Origin: Pelagovum pacificum
Lineage (GTDB): Bacteria > Pseudomonadota > Alphaproteobacteria > Rhodobacterales > Rhodobacteraceae
NCBI RefSeq assembly: GCF_016134045.1
Contig: NZ_CP065915.1
Coordinates: forward strand, 620,001 to 684,000
Reading direction: 5' to 3'
Length of the DNA: 64,000 bases
Each line of letters begins with the position of its first letter. Within the stretch, counting starts at the first letter, position 1. Below are positions 42,669 through 51,636 of this stretch, piece after piece. The notes under the pieces were generated by a model, which saw nothing but the letters and a program-made list of their open reading frames with translations, was not told where the DNA came from and searched no databases. Both the position numbers and the translations under genes were made by a program.

Positions 42669-42682
42669 TGCGCAGGGGCGCA
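42669..42682. promoter_or_regulatory. Inverted repeat upstream of the LysR gene
   Basis: TGCGC (42669-42673) and GCGCA (42678-42682) flank AGGG: a T-N12-A arrangement near the LysR-box spacing T-N11-A. It lies 16 bases before the LysR start on the minus strand, a usual place for autoregulation. Short arms make this tentative. Confidence 0.4.
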
Positions 42683-42747
42683 CTGCCCGGAGGCTGATGT
42701 CCTCGCCATATTGCGCCCTATCGGAACCGCAAATCAAGGAGGCCAAC

Positions 42748-42996
42748 ATGAATGTCCTGCCAACGATCACGCCGGACCCGCTGGTGCGCACCGGCGTGAC
42801 AGAAGAAAAGCTGAATATCGAACGCCGCTATGCCAGTTTCCGAAAGTGGAACCGCCGCCGGCGCAGGCTGCTCCTGCTGCGCCGGGTTCGGGCGCTCTTC
42901 GCGCCCTCGGTCAGTCCCGCGTCCCGGCGAAGCGGGTCTGCCACTCCGCCCGCTGCTCGTCCGAGATCTTGGCGAACAGGTTATCCGGCACGCTGA
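42748..42996 (+). CDS. Possible small basic protein
   Basis: An 82-codon frame starts at ATG 42748 after AAGGAGG six bases upstream, an ideal ribosome site that would be hard to get by chance. The N-terminal 55 residues look protein-like ([20 protein letters not shown], then an arginine-rich helix [20 protein letters not shown]), whereas the last part, overlapping the metG 3' end, has the Arg/Ser/Pro composition of a shadow frame. It is divergent from the LysR gene. No family recognised; it may be a real short protein whose C-terminus is not conserved. Confidence 0.4.
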   Translation: MNVLPTITPDPLVRTGVTEEKLNIERRYASFRKWNRRRRRLLLLRRVRALFAPSVSPASRRSGSATPPAARPRSWRTGYPAR

Positions 42997-44623
42997 ACCC
43001 GTGGCCTGGCGGCAGGGCCTGAAGCGCGTCGGCCGCGCTGTCGGGCCAGCGGGTGTCGAGCGTGTTCAGAGCCGAGAACATCCGACCCGCCGTCTCCGGA
43101 AGGAAGGGGGCGGAGATCACGGCGTAGAGCCGGATCAGGTTGAGACCGAAGCGGATCTGGCCGGCGGCGCGGGTCTCGTCCTCCTTGAAGGTCGACCAGG
43201 GTGCGGCCTTCTGGAGGTACTCGTTGCCGGCGACCCAGATCGCCCGCAGCTCGGCCGCTGCCTTGCGGATGTCGATCGCATCGAGGTGACGCTCGTAGGC
43301 GCGCAGCCGGGTCTCGAGCTCCTCGATCAGCGCGGCCTCGTCGGGGCCGGCCTCGCCGCCGGTCGGGACGGTCTCGCCGAACTTGGAGCGGCAGAACTTG
43401 GTGACGCGGCTGACGAAGTTGCCGAGCACGTCGGCCAGGTCCTTGTTCACCGAAGACTGGAAATTCTCCCACGTGAACTCGGCGTCCGCGTTCTCCGGCG
43501 CGTGGGACAGCAGCCACCAGCGCCAGTAGTCGGCCGGCAGGATCTCGAGCGCCTGGTCCATGAAGACGCCGCGCCCGCGCGAGGTCGAGAACTGCCCGCC
43601 GTCGTAGTTCAGGTAGTTGAACGACTTGATGTAATCGACCATCTTCCACGGCTCGCCGGAGCCGAGCAGCGTGGCCGGGAAGGTCAGCGTGTGGAAGGGG
43701 ACGTTATCCTTGCCCATGAACTGGGTGTAGGTGACGTCGTCGGCGCCCTTGTCGGTGCGCCACCAGCTTTCCCATTCCTCGCCCTTGCCGGCATCGACCC
43801 ATTCCTGCGCGCAGGCGATGTATTCGATCGGCGCGTCGAACCAGACGTAGAAGACCTTGCCCTCCATGCCGGGCCAGTCCTCGGTTCCCTTCTTCACCGG
43901 CACGCCCCAGTCGAGGTCGCGGGTGATGCCCCGGTCCTTCAGCCCGTCGCCGTCGAATAGCCACTTCTTCGCGATCGAGGTGGTCAGGATCGGCCAGTCC
44001 GTCTTGCTCTCGATCCACTCGGCAAGCTGGTCCCGCATCCCGGACTGGCGCAGGAACAGGTGCTTGGTTTCGCGCATCTCGAGGTTGGTCGCGCCCGAGA
44101 TGGTGGAGTGCGGTTCGATCAGGTCGACGGGGTCGAGCTGCTTGGTGCAGTTGTCGCACTGGTCGCCGCGCGCGCTGTCGAAGCCGCAGTTCGGGCAGGT
44201 GCCCTCGATGTAGCGGTCCGGCAGGAAGCGGCCGTCCTCGGGTGAATACATCTGCGTTTCGGAGACTTCGGAGATCAGGCCGTTGTCGGCCAGCACGCCG
44301 GCGAAGTGCTGCGTCAGCGCATGGTTCTGCGGCGAGGAGGAGCGGCCGTAATGATCGAACGACAGGCCGTAATCGCGGGCGAGACCGGCCTGCACGGCGT
44401 GAAGTTCGGCGCAGTAGTCGGCAACCGGCTTGCCGGCCTTCTGGGCCGCGATCTCGGCAGGGGTGCCGTGCTCGTCGGTGGCGCAGAGGAACAGCACCTG
44501 ATGTCCCCGGCCGCGCAAATAGCGGGCGTAGAGGTCGGCGGGAAGCTGGCTCCCCACGAGGTTGCCGAGGTGCTTGATCCCGTTGATGTAGGGCAGGGCG
44601 GATGTGATCAGGTGGCGGGCCAT
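42911..44623 (-). CDS. metG: Methionyl-tRNA synthetase
   Basis: A 570-residue class I synthetase charging tRNA-Met. The HIGH-type motif is KHLGN (residues 17-21), the zinc knuckle [17 protein letters not shown], then [13 protein letters not shown], the editing/stem-contact region and the second signature [20 protein letters not shown], a K/QFSTS variant in place of KMSKS. The C-terminal anticodon-binding helices ([17 protein letters not shown], [17 protein letters not shown]) complete it. There is no C-terminal tRNA-binding dimerisation domain. Monocistronic, housekeeping. Confidence 0.96.
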   Translation of the reverse strand: MARHLITSALPYINGIKHLGNLVGSQLPADLYARYLRGRGHQVLFLCATDEHGTPAEIAAQKAGKPVADYCAELHAVQAGLARDYGLSFDHYGRSSSPQNHALTQHFAGVLADNGLISEVSETQMYSPEDGRFLPDRYIEGTCPNCGFDSARGDQCDNCTKQLDPVDLIEPHSTISGATNLEMRETKHLFLRQSGMRDQLAEWIESKTDWPILTTSIAKKWLFDGDGLKDRGITRDLDWGVPVKKGTEDWPGMEGKVFYVWFDAPIEYIACAQEWVDAGKGEEWESWWRTDKGADDVTYTQFMGKDNVPFHTLTFPATLLGSGEPWKMVDYIKSFNYLNYDGGQFSTSRGRGVFMDQALEILPADYWRWWLLSHAPENADAEFTWENFQSSVNKDLADVLGNFVSRVTKFCRSKFGETVPTGGEAGPDEAALIEELETRLRAYERHLDAIDIRKAAAELRAIWVAGNEYLQKAAPWSTFKEDETRAAGQIRFGLNLIRLYAVISAPFLPETAGRMFSALNTLDTRWPDSAADALQALPPGHGFSVPDNLFAKISDEQRAEWQTRFAGTRD

Positions 44624-44713
44624 CTTGCGTCCTTCGGTCGCGTCGCGCCCGCTTTAACGGCTGTGCGCGCCGAGGGCCAGTGGGGCCGGCGGGCTCTTCG
44701 CAGACGGGTGGCC

Positions 44714-45937
44714 TCAGCGGTCCCGGTCGCGCCGCAGCAGACGGCCGATTGTGAAGGAGGTCCGCGGCACCCAGACGTAGGGCGTGCGATGTTCCGGTGC
44801 CGCGCGGCGTCGCATCCGGAAGAACCCGAACACCGCGAGCACGATGTGACCCGCCCCGATGAAGGCGAACAGCGCGGACGGGCCGTAGGCGTCGATCAGC
44901 GCCGAGGTGAGGTAGGGCGCCGCGATGGCGCCGACCGCGAACCAGAACATCAGCGCGGCCGACAGCTCTACCCGCTCGTCGTCTTCCGCGAAGTCATGGG
45001 CATGCGAAGCGGCGACCGAGTAGATCGGGAAGCTCACCGCGCCGAACAGCGCCGAGGAGGCGAAGATCGCGAAGGTCCCGCTGCCCGAGATCGCGACGGT
45101 CAGCGCGCAACCCGCCGTCGAGGCGACCGACAGCCAGATCAGCACCCACCGGCGGTCGTAGCGGTCGGCAAGCATCCCCGCCGGGTACTGCGCGAGCGCC
45201 CCGCCACCGATCCACGCGGCGAGGAACAGGCCGATCTGGTCGGCCGAGAGCCCGACTTCCTGCCCGTAGATCGGACCGGTCATCCGGAAACTGGCGGAGG
45301 TCAGCGCGGCGACAATCACGCCTGCCACCGCGAGCGGTGAGCGGATCAGGGCGAGCTGCGGCCTCAGCTTCGGCGCGCCGCTGGTCGTCGGGGCAGGGGC
45401 CTTGGTGAGGGTCAGCGGCAGCATCGCGGCGACGCAGAACAGCGTGAGGATGTTGTAGGCGACGTAGACCTGCACGTCGGCCAGCGCGCCGATCATCAAC
45501 TGGGCGAGCAGCGCGCCGCTCATGTCGACGATCCGGTAGGCGCCCATAGTGCGGCCGCGCGTCTGGTTGCCGACACGGGCCTGCAGCCACGCCTCGATCA
45601 CGGTGAAACTGCCGGCGACGCAGATGCCCTGGCCGATCCGCATTACGGCCCAGGCCCAGGGATCGAAGACCAGCGTGTGCCCGATCAACCCGATTGCCCC
45701 CATCGCCGCGAAGCTCGCGAATGTGCGCGAGGCACCGACGCTGCCCATCAGGCGCGGCGCCCACCAGCACCCCGCGAAAAAGCCGAGGAAGTGCGCGGAG
45801 CCGAGCAGGCCGACCTCTTCCCGGCTGAAGCCGCCCGCGAGCCCGGTCAGCGCGTCGAGCGGCCCGACGCCGCCGGAGGCGAGCTGCAACATCATGACCG
45901 ACAGGAAGAGGGAGCCGAAGGCGAAAAGGGTGCGCAT
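44714..45937 (-). CDS. MFS transporter
   Basis: A 407-residue major facilitator protein with twelve hydrophobic spans in two halves. Signatures: G-F-x-x-G-x-x-x-A-P-R-L-M in the span 2-3 loop (GFFAGCWWAPRLMGSVGASR), the repeated ALAQYPAGMLADRYDRRWVL in the second half, and EAWLQARVGNQTRGRTMGAY, reminiscent of the YcaD group. Substrate unknown. A start at 45937 is used, as the MRTLFAFGSLFLSVMM segment begins span 1; slightly longer in-frame starts (45946, 45982) have no better ribosome site. Confidence 0.82.
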   Translation of the reverse strand: MRTLFAFGSLFLSVMMLQLASGGVGPLDALTGLAGGFSREEVGLLGSAHFLGFFAGCWWAPRLMGSVGASRTFASFAAMGAIGLIGHTLVFDPWAWAVMRIGQGICVAGSFTVIEAWLQARVGNQTRGRTMGAYRIVDMSGALLAQLMIGALADVQVYVAYNILTLFCVAAMLPLTLTKAPAPTTSGAPKLRPQLALIRSPLAVAGVIVAALTSASFRMTGPIYGQEVGLSADQIGLFLAAWIGGGALAQYPAGMLADRYDRRWVLIWLSVASTAGCALTVAISGSGTFAIFASSALFGAVSFPIYSVAASHAHDFAEDDERVELSAALMFWFAVGAIAAPYLTSALIDAYGPSALFAFIGAGHIVLAVFGFFRMRRRAAPEHRTPYVWVPRTSFTIGRLLRRDRDR

Positions 45938-46013
45938 GGCTCCCATTTGCGCCGAATCAATGGCGGGCGCCATGCCAAACACGACGCCCGCTCACGTGCT
46001 TCCGCCGAGGGTC

Positions 46014-46754
46014 TTACTGGGCGGTATAGCCACCGTCGACGAGGTGGTAGGAGCCGGTTACGAAGCTCGCCTCGTCCGACAGGAGCCACGCGGTCAGGTT
46101 GGCCACTTCCTCGGGCTCGCCCATCCGGCCGAGCGCGTGAAGCCCGGCGAGGTAGGTCTGCGTGTCGGCATCGAGGTGCTTCTCGATCAGCGGCGTGCGG
46201 ATGAAGCCCGGGCCGACTGCGTTGATGCGGATCTTGTCGGCAGCATGTTCGAGCGCGGCGGATTTCGTCAGCCCGACGACACCGTGCTTGGCGGCGACGT
46301 AGGCGGCCGAGTTCGCGATGCCGACCGAGCCGAGGATCGAGGCGATGTTCACGATGCTCGCGCCCTCGCCCATCTTGGGGATCGCGTAGCGCATGCCGTA
46401 GAAGACGCCGGTGAGGTTGACGCCGATGACCTGCCGCCAGCTGTCGGTGGGGTATTCACCGGTCTTCGCGGACTCCCCGCCGATCCCGGCGTTGTTGACC
46501 AGCATGTGCAGCCCGCCCGTCTTCTCGACGGCGGTGTCGATCATCGCCTTCACGCTCTCCTCGTCGGCCACGTCGACCGCGGTTGCGAAGCTCTCGCCGC
46601 CGGCCTTGGAGGCCGCAGCCTCGGCATCCTCGAGCTTGAGGTCGGCAAACAGAACCTTGGCGCCGCGCGCCGCGAGCAGGTTGGCGATGGCGAGCCCGAT
46701 CCCGGACGCCGCCCCTGTGACGATCGCTGTCTTGCCGTTGAAATCGCTGGACAT
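46014..46754 (-). CDS. SDR-family oxidoreductase
   Basis: A 246-residue classical SDR: TGAASGIG cofactor motif, Asp in LFADLKLED for NAD preference, NNAGIGG, Ser in IASILGSVG, Y-V-A-A-K in AAYVAAKHG and NAVGPGFIRTPLI. The C-terminal SFVTGSYHLVDGGYTAQ is typical of 3-oxoacyl-ACP reductase-like or sugar dehydrogenases. Divergent from an aldo/keto reductase across 223 bases. Start ATG 46754 follows GGAGAGAAAC. Confidence 0.82.
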   Translation of the reverse strand: MSSDFNGKTAIVTGAASGIGLAIANLLAARGAKVLFADLKLEDAEAAASKAGGESFATAVDVADEESVKAMIDTAVEKTGGLHMLVNNAGIGGESAKTGEYPTDSWRQVIGVNLTGVFYGMRYAIPKMGEGASIVNIASILGSVGIANSAAYVAAKHGVVGLTKSAALEHAADKIRINAVGPGFIRTPLIEKHLDADTQTYLAGLHALGRMGEPEEVANLTAWLLSDEASFVTGSYHLVDGGYTAQ

Positions 46755-46879
46755 GTTTCTCTCCATATTCCGGATGTGGCGGAACTCTCTGACGTCGCTC
46801 CGCGCCTGTCCTTGATATGGAACATGCGTCCGGAAATTTCCCGGTGCGGACATGCACGACGCTTGTCCGCTGGCGGGGA

Positions 46880-46911
46880 TTGAAGGCCGGACTTTCGCGC
46901 CGGGCCTTCAA
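46880..46911. repeat. Inverted repeat in the SDR / aldo-keto reductase divergent region
   Basis: TTGAAGGCC (46880-46888) and GGCCTTCAA (46903-46911) pair perfectly across a 14-base centre. It lies in the 223-base region between divergent oxidoreductase genes, 67 bases before the aldo/keto reductase start. It could be a repressor operator or a leader hairpin; no T-run follows. Confidence 0.5.
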
Positions 46912-46977
46912 GAGAGGGGCTTGTAGACCGGGGACGTATCCGTATCGTCGCCGCGACCAAGCGACAGGACAGAACAC

Positions 46978-48024
46978 GTGAAGAAAATTCCCCTCGGCTC
47001 GAGCGGCATCGAGGTCACCGACTGGTGCCTCGGGACCATGACCTACGGCAACCAGACCGGCGAAGCGGACGCCCATGCGCAGATCGACATGGCGCTCGAC
47101 GCCGGCATCGATTTCATGGATTGCGCCGAAATCTACCCGGTGAACCCTGTGCGCAGCGAAACGGTCGGCGTGTCCGAGCAGGTGCTCGGCAACTGGTTCG
47201 CCAAGTCCGGCAAGCGCGACCAGTGGAAGCTGGCCACCAAGATCTCCGGCATGAAGGGCGAGATGATCCTGCGCGAGGGCAAGGGCTACGACGGTGCCGT
47301 CCTGCGCCAGTGCGTCGATGACAGCCTGCGCCGCTTGCAGACGGATTACATCGATCTCTACCAGCTCCACGTGCCGATGCGCGGCACCTACGCCTTCCGC
47401 CGGAACTGGGGGTTCGATCCCTCCGCCCAGAACAAGGCGGAGACCGAAGCCTTCATGCTCGATATTCTCGAAGCGATGGACGACGTCATCAAGGCTGGCA
47501 AGGTTCGCGCCTTCGGGCTGTCCAACGAAAGCTGCTGGGGCACCTCGCAGTGGCTGAAGCTGTCGGACATGCACGGCCTGCCGCGCGTGGCCTCGGTGCA
47601 GAACGAATATTCGCTGCTCTGCCGCCTGTGGGACACCGACATGGCCGAGATGTCGGTGAACGAGGATGTGCTGCTGCTATCCTACTCGCCGCTCGGTGCG
47701 GGCCTGCTGACGGGCAAGTACCAGAACGGCGGCCTGCCGGAAGGCAGCCGCATGGCAATCAACGGCGATCTCGGCGGGCGCAAGTCCGATCGGGTGTTCG
47801 ACGCGGTCGATGCCTACCTGGCCATCGCCGAGAAGCACGGCCTCGATCCGCTGCACATGGCGCTTGCCTGGCAGAAGACGCGGCCCTTCCCGATCTGCGC
47901 GATCTTCGGCGCCACCAGTACCGAACAGCTCGAGCGCACGCTCGCAGGCTACGACGTCACCCTCTCCGACGAGGTGATCGCGGAGATCGAAGCCGCCCAC
48001 AAGGCGCACCCGATGCCGTTCTAG
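46978..48024 (+). CDS. Aldo/keto reductase (Tas-like)
   Basis: A 348-residue NADPH-dependent (alpha/beta)8 barrel. Motifs: LGTMTYGNQTG, ALDAGIDFMDCAEIYPVNPV (catalytic Asp-Tyr), KLATKISGMKG (Lys), YIDLYQLHVPMRGT (His) and GAGLLTGKYQNGGLPEGSRM with cofactor-binding residues near the C-terminus. It resembles E. coli Tas. Starts with GTG 46978 after AGGAC. Its stop is separated by one base from the convergent XRE gene stop. Confidence 0.87.
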   Translation: MKKIPLGSSGIEVTDWCLGTMTYGNQTGEADAHAQIDMALDAGIDFMDCAEIYPVNPVRSETVGVSEQVLGNWFAKSGKRDQWKLATKISGMKGEMILREGKGYDGAVLRQCVDDSLRRLQTDYIDLYQLHVPMRGTYAFRRNWGFDPSAQNKAETEAFMLDILEAMDDVIKAGKVRAFGLSNESCWGTSQWLKLSDMHGLPRVASVQNEYSLLCRLWDTDMAEMSVNEDVLLLSYSPLGAGLLTGKYQNGGLPEGSRMAINGDLGGRKSDRVFDAVDAYLAIAEKHGLDPLHMALAWQKTRPFPICAIFGATSTEQLERTLAGYDVTLSDEVIAEIEAAHKAHPMPF

Positions 48025-48025
48025 A

Positions 48026-48886
48026 TCACTGCACCATGGTCGCGCGCAGCCCGGCGATATGGCCGGGCAGCGCGCGGTCGGTGACGTCGGCCTCCCGCAC
48101 CAGCTTGTCGAAATGCCGGGTCAGCGCGCGCACGCGTTCCGTGTCGCGAAAGACCAGGTAGTTCGAGCCGAGGTAGATCACCGACAGCAGCGGCCCGAAC
48201 ACCGTGATCGGCGCGGAATAGAGCCGGTGCGCATCGAACAGGTAAATCCGCAGGGACGGGTAGAGTTGGTCGAGCAGCCGGACCATGTGTGACAGCTGCG
48301 TCTCGCGGATCGTGCGAGGGATGCCGGCATAATAGCCCTCCGCTCGCGCGAAGGCGCGCAGCTCGTGCAGGGGCAGGCAGATCTCGTAGTCCGACTGCGC
48401 CTGCCGCATCCAGTTGAGCCGGTCCATCGAGGCGCCGATCGCCTGCTCCGCCGTGCGACCGAGCCCGGCGGAATATTCCCAGTGCAGCATCTCGTTGGTC
48501 TTGAGCATGTCCGGCAGGCCCGCCGGGACGTGCCGGATCTTGTAGCCCTCCGCCTCCCGGTGCCAGTCGAAGATCCGCTCGTCGACGAGGGCGCGGGGCG
48601 CTTCCGTCATGGTCATCGCGAGCGCGACGAGGTCGGCGGCCTGCTCCGGCCGCTGGCTGAGGCCGAGCAGCCAGTCTGCCGACACGCCGAGCACGCTGGC
48701 GCATTGCGCCGCGACATGCGCGTTCGGCAACCGCGCCTCGTCCTTCAGCAATTGCGAGATGGTCGAGCGATCGACCCCCGCGCTCCGTGCGAGTGCTGAC
48801 TGGCTCACCCGGCGCTCCGCCATCGCGGCGAGGAGCCGCGTACGAAACAGTTGGGATCTCGCCCGTTTGTCCATTTTTGTCACCAT
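48026..48886 (-). CDS. XRE-family helix-turn-helix regulator with large C-terminal domain
   Basis: A 286-residue regulator. An N-terminal lambda-repressor-like HTH (RRVSQSALARSAGVDRSTIS, followed by LPNAHVAAQCASVLGVSADW) is joined to a ~190-residue domain of unknown fold (AEGYKIRHVPAGLPDMLKTN, AHRLYSAPITVFGPLLSVIY). The C-terminal domain may bind a ligand. ATG 48886 or ATG 48874 may be the start. It is divergent from the DUF2061/desaturase pair and probably controls it; a TTCCG/CGGAA dyad lies at 48909-48928 between them. Confidence 0.78.
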   Translation of the reverse strand: MVTKMDKRARSQLFRTRLLAAMAERRVSQSALARSAGVDRSTISQLLKDEARLPNAHVAAQCASVLGVSADWLLGLSQRPEQAADLVALAMTMTEAPRALVDERIFDWHREAEGYKIRHVPAGLPDMLKTNEMLHWEYSAGLGRTAEQAIGASMDRLNWMRQAQSDYEICLPLHELRAFARAEGYYAGIPRTIRETQLSHMVRLLDQLYPSLRIYLFDAHRLYSAPITVFGPLLSVIYLGSNYLVFRDTERVRALTRHFDKLVREADVTDRALPGHIAGLRATMVQ

Positions 48887-48988
48887 GACCAGAGAAATAT
48901 CAACATTGTTCCGTTTTGTGGATCGGAAACGTAATTCTCTACGTCATTTCTTTCAGATAGCCCTAAATCATTGGGACATGAGGGAAAT

Positions 48989-49192
48989 ATGGAGACGAAA
49001 ACACGGTCCGTCGTGAAGGCGGTCCTCTGGAATCTGCTTGGCCTCGCGGTGATGGCGCTGGTCGGGCTGATCATGACAGGCTCCATCGCGGTCGGGGGTG
49101 CAATGGCGCTCATCAACGCCGCGCTCGGCCTGTCGATGTACTTCATCTACGAACGGGTCTGGGACGGGATCGAATGGGGTCGCGATGCGTGA
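48989..49192 (+). CDS. DUF2061 small membrane protein
   Basis: A 67-residue two-span membrane protein. The sequence begins METKTRSVVKAVLWNLLGLA and ends in SMYFIYERVWDGIEWGRD, the DUF2061 signature (Y-x-x-x-E-R-x-W). The function is unknown; members often precede lipid or sulfur genes. It overlaps the desaturase gene by eight bases, so they are translationally coupled. Confidence 0.85.
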   Translation: METKTRSVVKAVLWNLLGLAVMALVGLIMTGSIAVGGAMALINAALGLSMYFIYERVWDGIEWGRDA

Positions 49193-50072
49193 TCCTCACT
49201 CTTCCGTCGAATGGCCGACACTGGGACTGCTGACGGCGTGCTACGTCGCCTGGGGCGTCGCGCTGTTCTGGCTCTCCACGGTGTCGCTCTGGCTGGCGGT
49301 GCCCGTCGTGGCGGTCGCTGCGGCGATGCACAGCTCGCTCCAGCATGAGGCGATCCACGGCCACCCGTTCCGGGACCGCAGGCTCAACGCGCTGCTTGTC
49401 TGGCCACCGCTGGACCTGTTCGTGCCTTACGGGCGCTTCCGGGACACGCACCTCGCACACCATCACGACGCGATCCTGACGGACCCTTACGACGATCCGG
49501 AGAGCAACTACCTCGACCCTGCCGTCTGGTCCGGGCTGTCGCGGCCGGTGAAGCTGGTGCTTCGGATGAACAACACGCTCGCGGGGCGGATGCTGATCGG
49601 ACCGCTGGCGGGCATGACCGCCTTCATCGCGGGCGACTGGGCACAGCGGCGCGACGGCAAGGTGCGAGAAGCGTGGCTGTGCCACCTGCCGGCGGTGGCC
49701 GCCGTGCTGGTGCTGGTCGTCACCTCGCCGATGCCGGTCTGGGCCTACCTGATCGCGGCCTACGGCGCGATGTCGATCCTCAAGATCCGGACGTTCCTCG
49801 AGCATCAGGCGCATGAGAAGGCCCGCGCCCGTACCGTCATCATCGAGGACAAGGGGCCGCTGGCGCTGCTGTTCCTGAACAACAACCTGCACGTCGTCCA
49901 CCACATGCATCCGCGCGTGCCGTGGTATCGGCTGCCGCAGGTCTACCAGCGCAACCCCGACCGCTATCTTGGCGTGAACGAGGGCTATCGCTACGGCTCC
50001 TATGCCGAGGTGATCGGCCGCTACCTGTTCAAGGCGAAGGACCCGGTGCCGCACCCGCTGCGCCACGGCTGA
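49185..50072 (+). CDS. Fatty acid desaturase-family di-iron membrane protein
   Basis: A 295-residue membrane desaturase/hydroxylase. The three histidine boxes are HEAIHGH (residues 54-60), HLAHHHD (89-95) and LHVVHHMHP near the C-terminus, which hold the di-iron site. Four hydrophobic spans flank them. Its short length and box spacing match the beta-carotene hydroxylase/small desaturase group; acyl-lipid or another lipid substrate is likely, but is not shown. Starts inside the DUF2061 gene end. Confidence 0.83.
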   Translation: MRDPHSSVEWPTLGLLTACYVAWGVALFWLSTVSLWLAVPVVAVAAAMHSSLQHEAIHGHPFRDRRLNALLVWPPLDLFVPYGRFRDTHLAHHHDAILTDPYDDPESNYLDPAVWSGLSRPVKLVLRMNNTLAGRMLIGPLAGMTAFIAGDWAQRRDGKVREAWLCHLPAVAAVLVLVVTSPMPVWAYLIAAYGAMSILKIRTFLEHQAHEKARARTVIIEDKGPLALLFLNNNLHVVHHMHPRVPWYRLPQVYQRNPDRYLGVNEGYRYGSYAEVIGRYLFKAKDPVPHPLRHG

Positions 50073-50115
50073 CACGGCGGCTTGCGCCTGCCCGGTTGCG
50101 GGCGCAAGAGGCTGC

Positions 50116-51021
50116 ATGGACGCCTGGATCTACCTCACTCTCGCCGCCGGTCTGGCGCTCACACTGCGGTTCATGCTGCAGAAAGTGCTCGCCGGCGGAC
50201 GGTTGAGCGCGGCAGGCGCGACCTTCGCTCGCTTCGTCTATTCCGCGCCGCTGGTCGCGCTGGTGGCCTTCACCTATTCGCAGGCCACGGCACAGGTCCG
50301 GCCCGGCCTGTCGGTCGAGTTCTGGGCCTACGCGATGGTTGGCGGCGTGAGCCAGATCCTCGCCACGATCCTTGTCGTACTGCTGTTCTCCCACCGGAAT
50401 TTCGCCGTCGGGATCACCTTCAAGAAGACCGAGGTGCTGCTCTCGGTCATTGTCTCGGCGCTGGTGCTGGGCGAGGGGGTGAGCGCGCCGGGTCTCGTCG
50501 CGATCCTGATGGGGCTGGTGGGGGTGATCCTGCTCTCCGACCCGCCGGGCGGCGGGCCGGGCACATGGCTGCGGCGGATCGCCAACCGGCCGGCGGGGCT
50601 CGGGCTCGCGTCGGGCCTGTTCTTCGCGATCTCCGGCGTCGGCTACCGGGGCGCATCGCTGTCCCTGTCGAGCGGCGACGCCTTCCAGCGCGCGATCGTG
50701 ACGCTGGCGTTCGTCACGGCGTTCCAGACCATCGTGCTCGGCACATGGTTGCTGCTGCGGCGACCGGGAGAAATCGGACGGGTGTTCAGAAGCTGGCGGG
50801 TGTCCAGCCTCGTCGGGCTGACCAGCATGGCGGGCTCGACCTGCCTGTTCACGGCCTTCACTCTGCAGAAAGTCGGATACGTGAACGCTGTCGGACAGGT
50901 GGAGCTTATCTTCTCGCTGCTCGCCTCTGCGCTGGTATTCCGCGAGACGATCAGCCGGCGCGAGTTGCTGGGTGTCGGGATTCTCGGCCTGTCGATCGTG
51001 ATGCTGGTTCTGGTGACCTGA
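50116..51021 (+). CDS. EamA/DMT-superfamily transporter
   Basis: A 301-residue drug/metabolite transporter with ten hydrophobic spans in two EamA repeats: LAAGLALTLRFMLQKVLAGG begins the first and LGLASGLFFAISGVGYRGAS the second, ending with VELIFSLLASALVFRETISR, where the E-L/I-F-S-x-L motif is typical of the last repeat. Probably an exporter of a small metabolite. It may be co-transcribed with the desaturase, 43 bases upstream. Confidence 0.82.
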   Translation: MDAWIYLTLAAGLALTLRFMLQKVLAGGRLSAAGATFARFVYSAPLVALVAFTYSQATAQVRPGLSVEFWAYAMVGGVSQILATILVVLLFSHRNFAVGITFKKTEVLLSVIVSALVLGEGVSAPGLVAILMGLVGVILLSDPPGGGPGTWLRRIANRPAGLGLASGLFFAISGVGYRGASLSLSSGDAFQRAIVTLAFVTAFQTIVLGTWLLLRRPGEIGRVFRSWRVSSLVGLTSMAGSTCLFTAFTLQKVGYVNAVGQVELIFSLLASALVFRETISRRELLGVGILGLSIVMLVLVT

Positions 51022-51069
51022 GACCGCCGGGCGCCGCTCGGCTGCGCCGTCGCCCCACCCGCCGTCCCG

Positions 51070-51636
51070 TCAGGCGATCCGCGTGATGCGCGCCTCGTTC
51101 GACTGCAGGAACGGCACGCCAGCCGGATCCGGCGTCGCCGCCGCTTCGGCGAGCGCGAGGCGCGTCGGAAAGGGCAGGTTCTGCTGCGCCGCTTCGTCGA
51201 TGCGGCGCCAGCCGAGTTCCGTCAGTTCCTCGTCCGCGTCGCCGAACCTGTCCGGGTCGGTGGCGAGGTCGTCGGCGTCGGCGAGAAAGAAGCGCGCGTC
51301 GTAGCGTCGGGTCGCCCCGCGCGGGGTGATCGCGCGGAAGATGAACCGCAACGGCGCACTGTGGCGCAGCGTCTGGCCGGTCTCCTCGGTCAATTCCCGC
51401 AGCGCGGCGGCGGCAACCGCGCCGGGTGGACAGTCCGAGCCGACAGCGAGGCGCGCCCGGCAAAGCGGGGTCAGCGGCACATCCGCCCCGAGGTCTACGG
51501 CATCGACAGCACCGCCGGGAAATACCAGCCGCGACGGCATGAAGACTGCACGCCCGCCGCGCCGGCCCATCAGGACCCGGTCGCCACGCCGCAGGATCAG
51601 CGTCGCGGCGTCGCGGATCGCCTCACTCTTCTCCAC
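51070..51636 (-). CDS. NUDIX hydrolase (NUDT19/CoA-type layout)
   Basis: A 188-residue Nudix protein. The helix of the Nudix box is intact at ALRELTEETGQTL (R-E-x-x-E-E-x-G), but the upstream Gly-x5-Glu half reads differently: VFPGGAVDAVDLG lies about 35 residues earlier, giving the split box seen in NUDT7/NUDT19-type and some CoA pyrophosphatase relatives. A hydrolase of nucleoside- or CoA-diphosphate compounds is expected. It overlaps the DUF983 gene by 14 bases. Confidence 0.78.
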   Translation of the reverse strand: MEKSEAIRDAATLILRRGDRVLMGRRGGRAVFMPSRLVFPGGAVDAVDLGADVPLTPLCRARLAVGSDCPPGAVAAAALRELTEETGQTLRHSAPLRFIFRAITPRGATRRYDARFFLADADDLATDPDRFGDADEELTELGWRRIDEAAQQNLPFPTRLALAEAAATPDPAGVPFLQSNEARITRIA

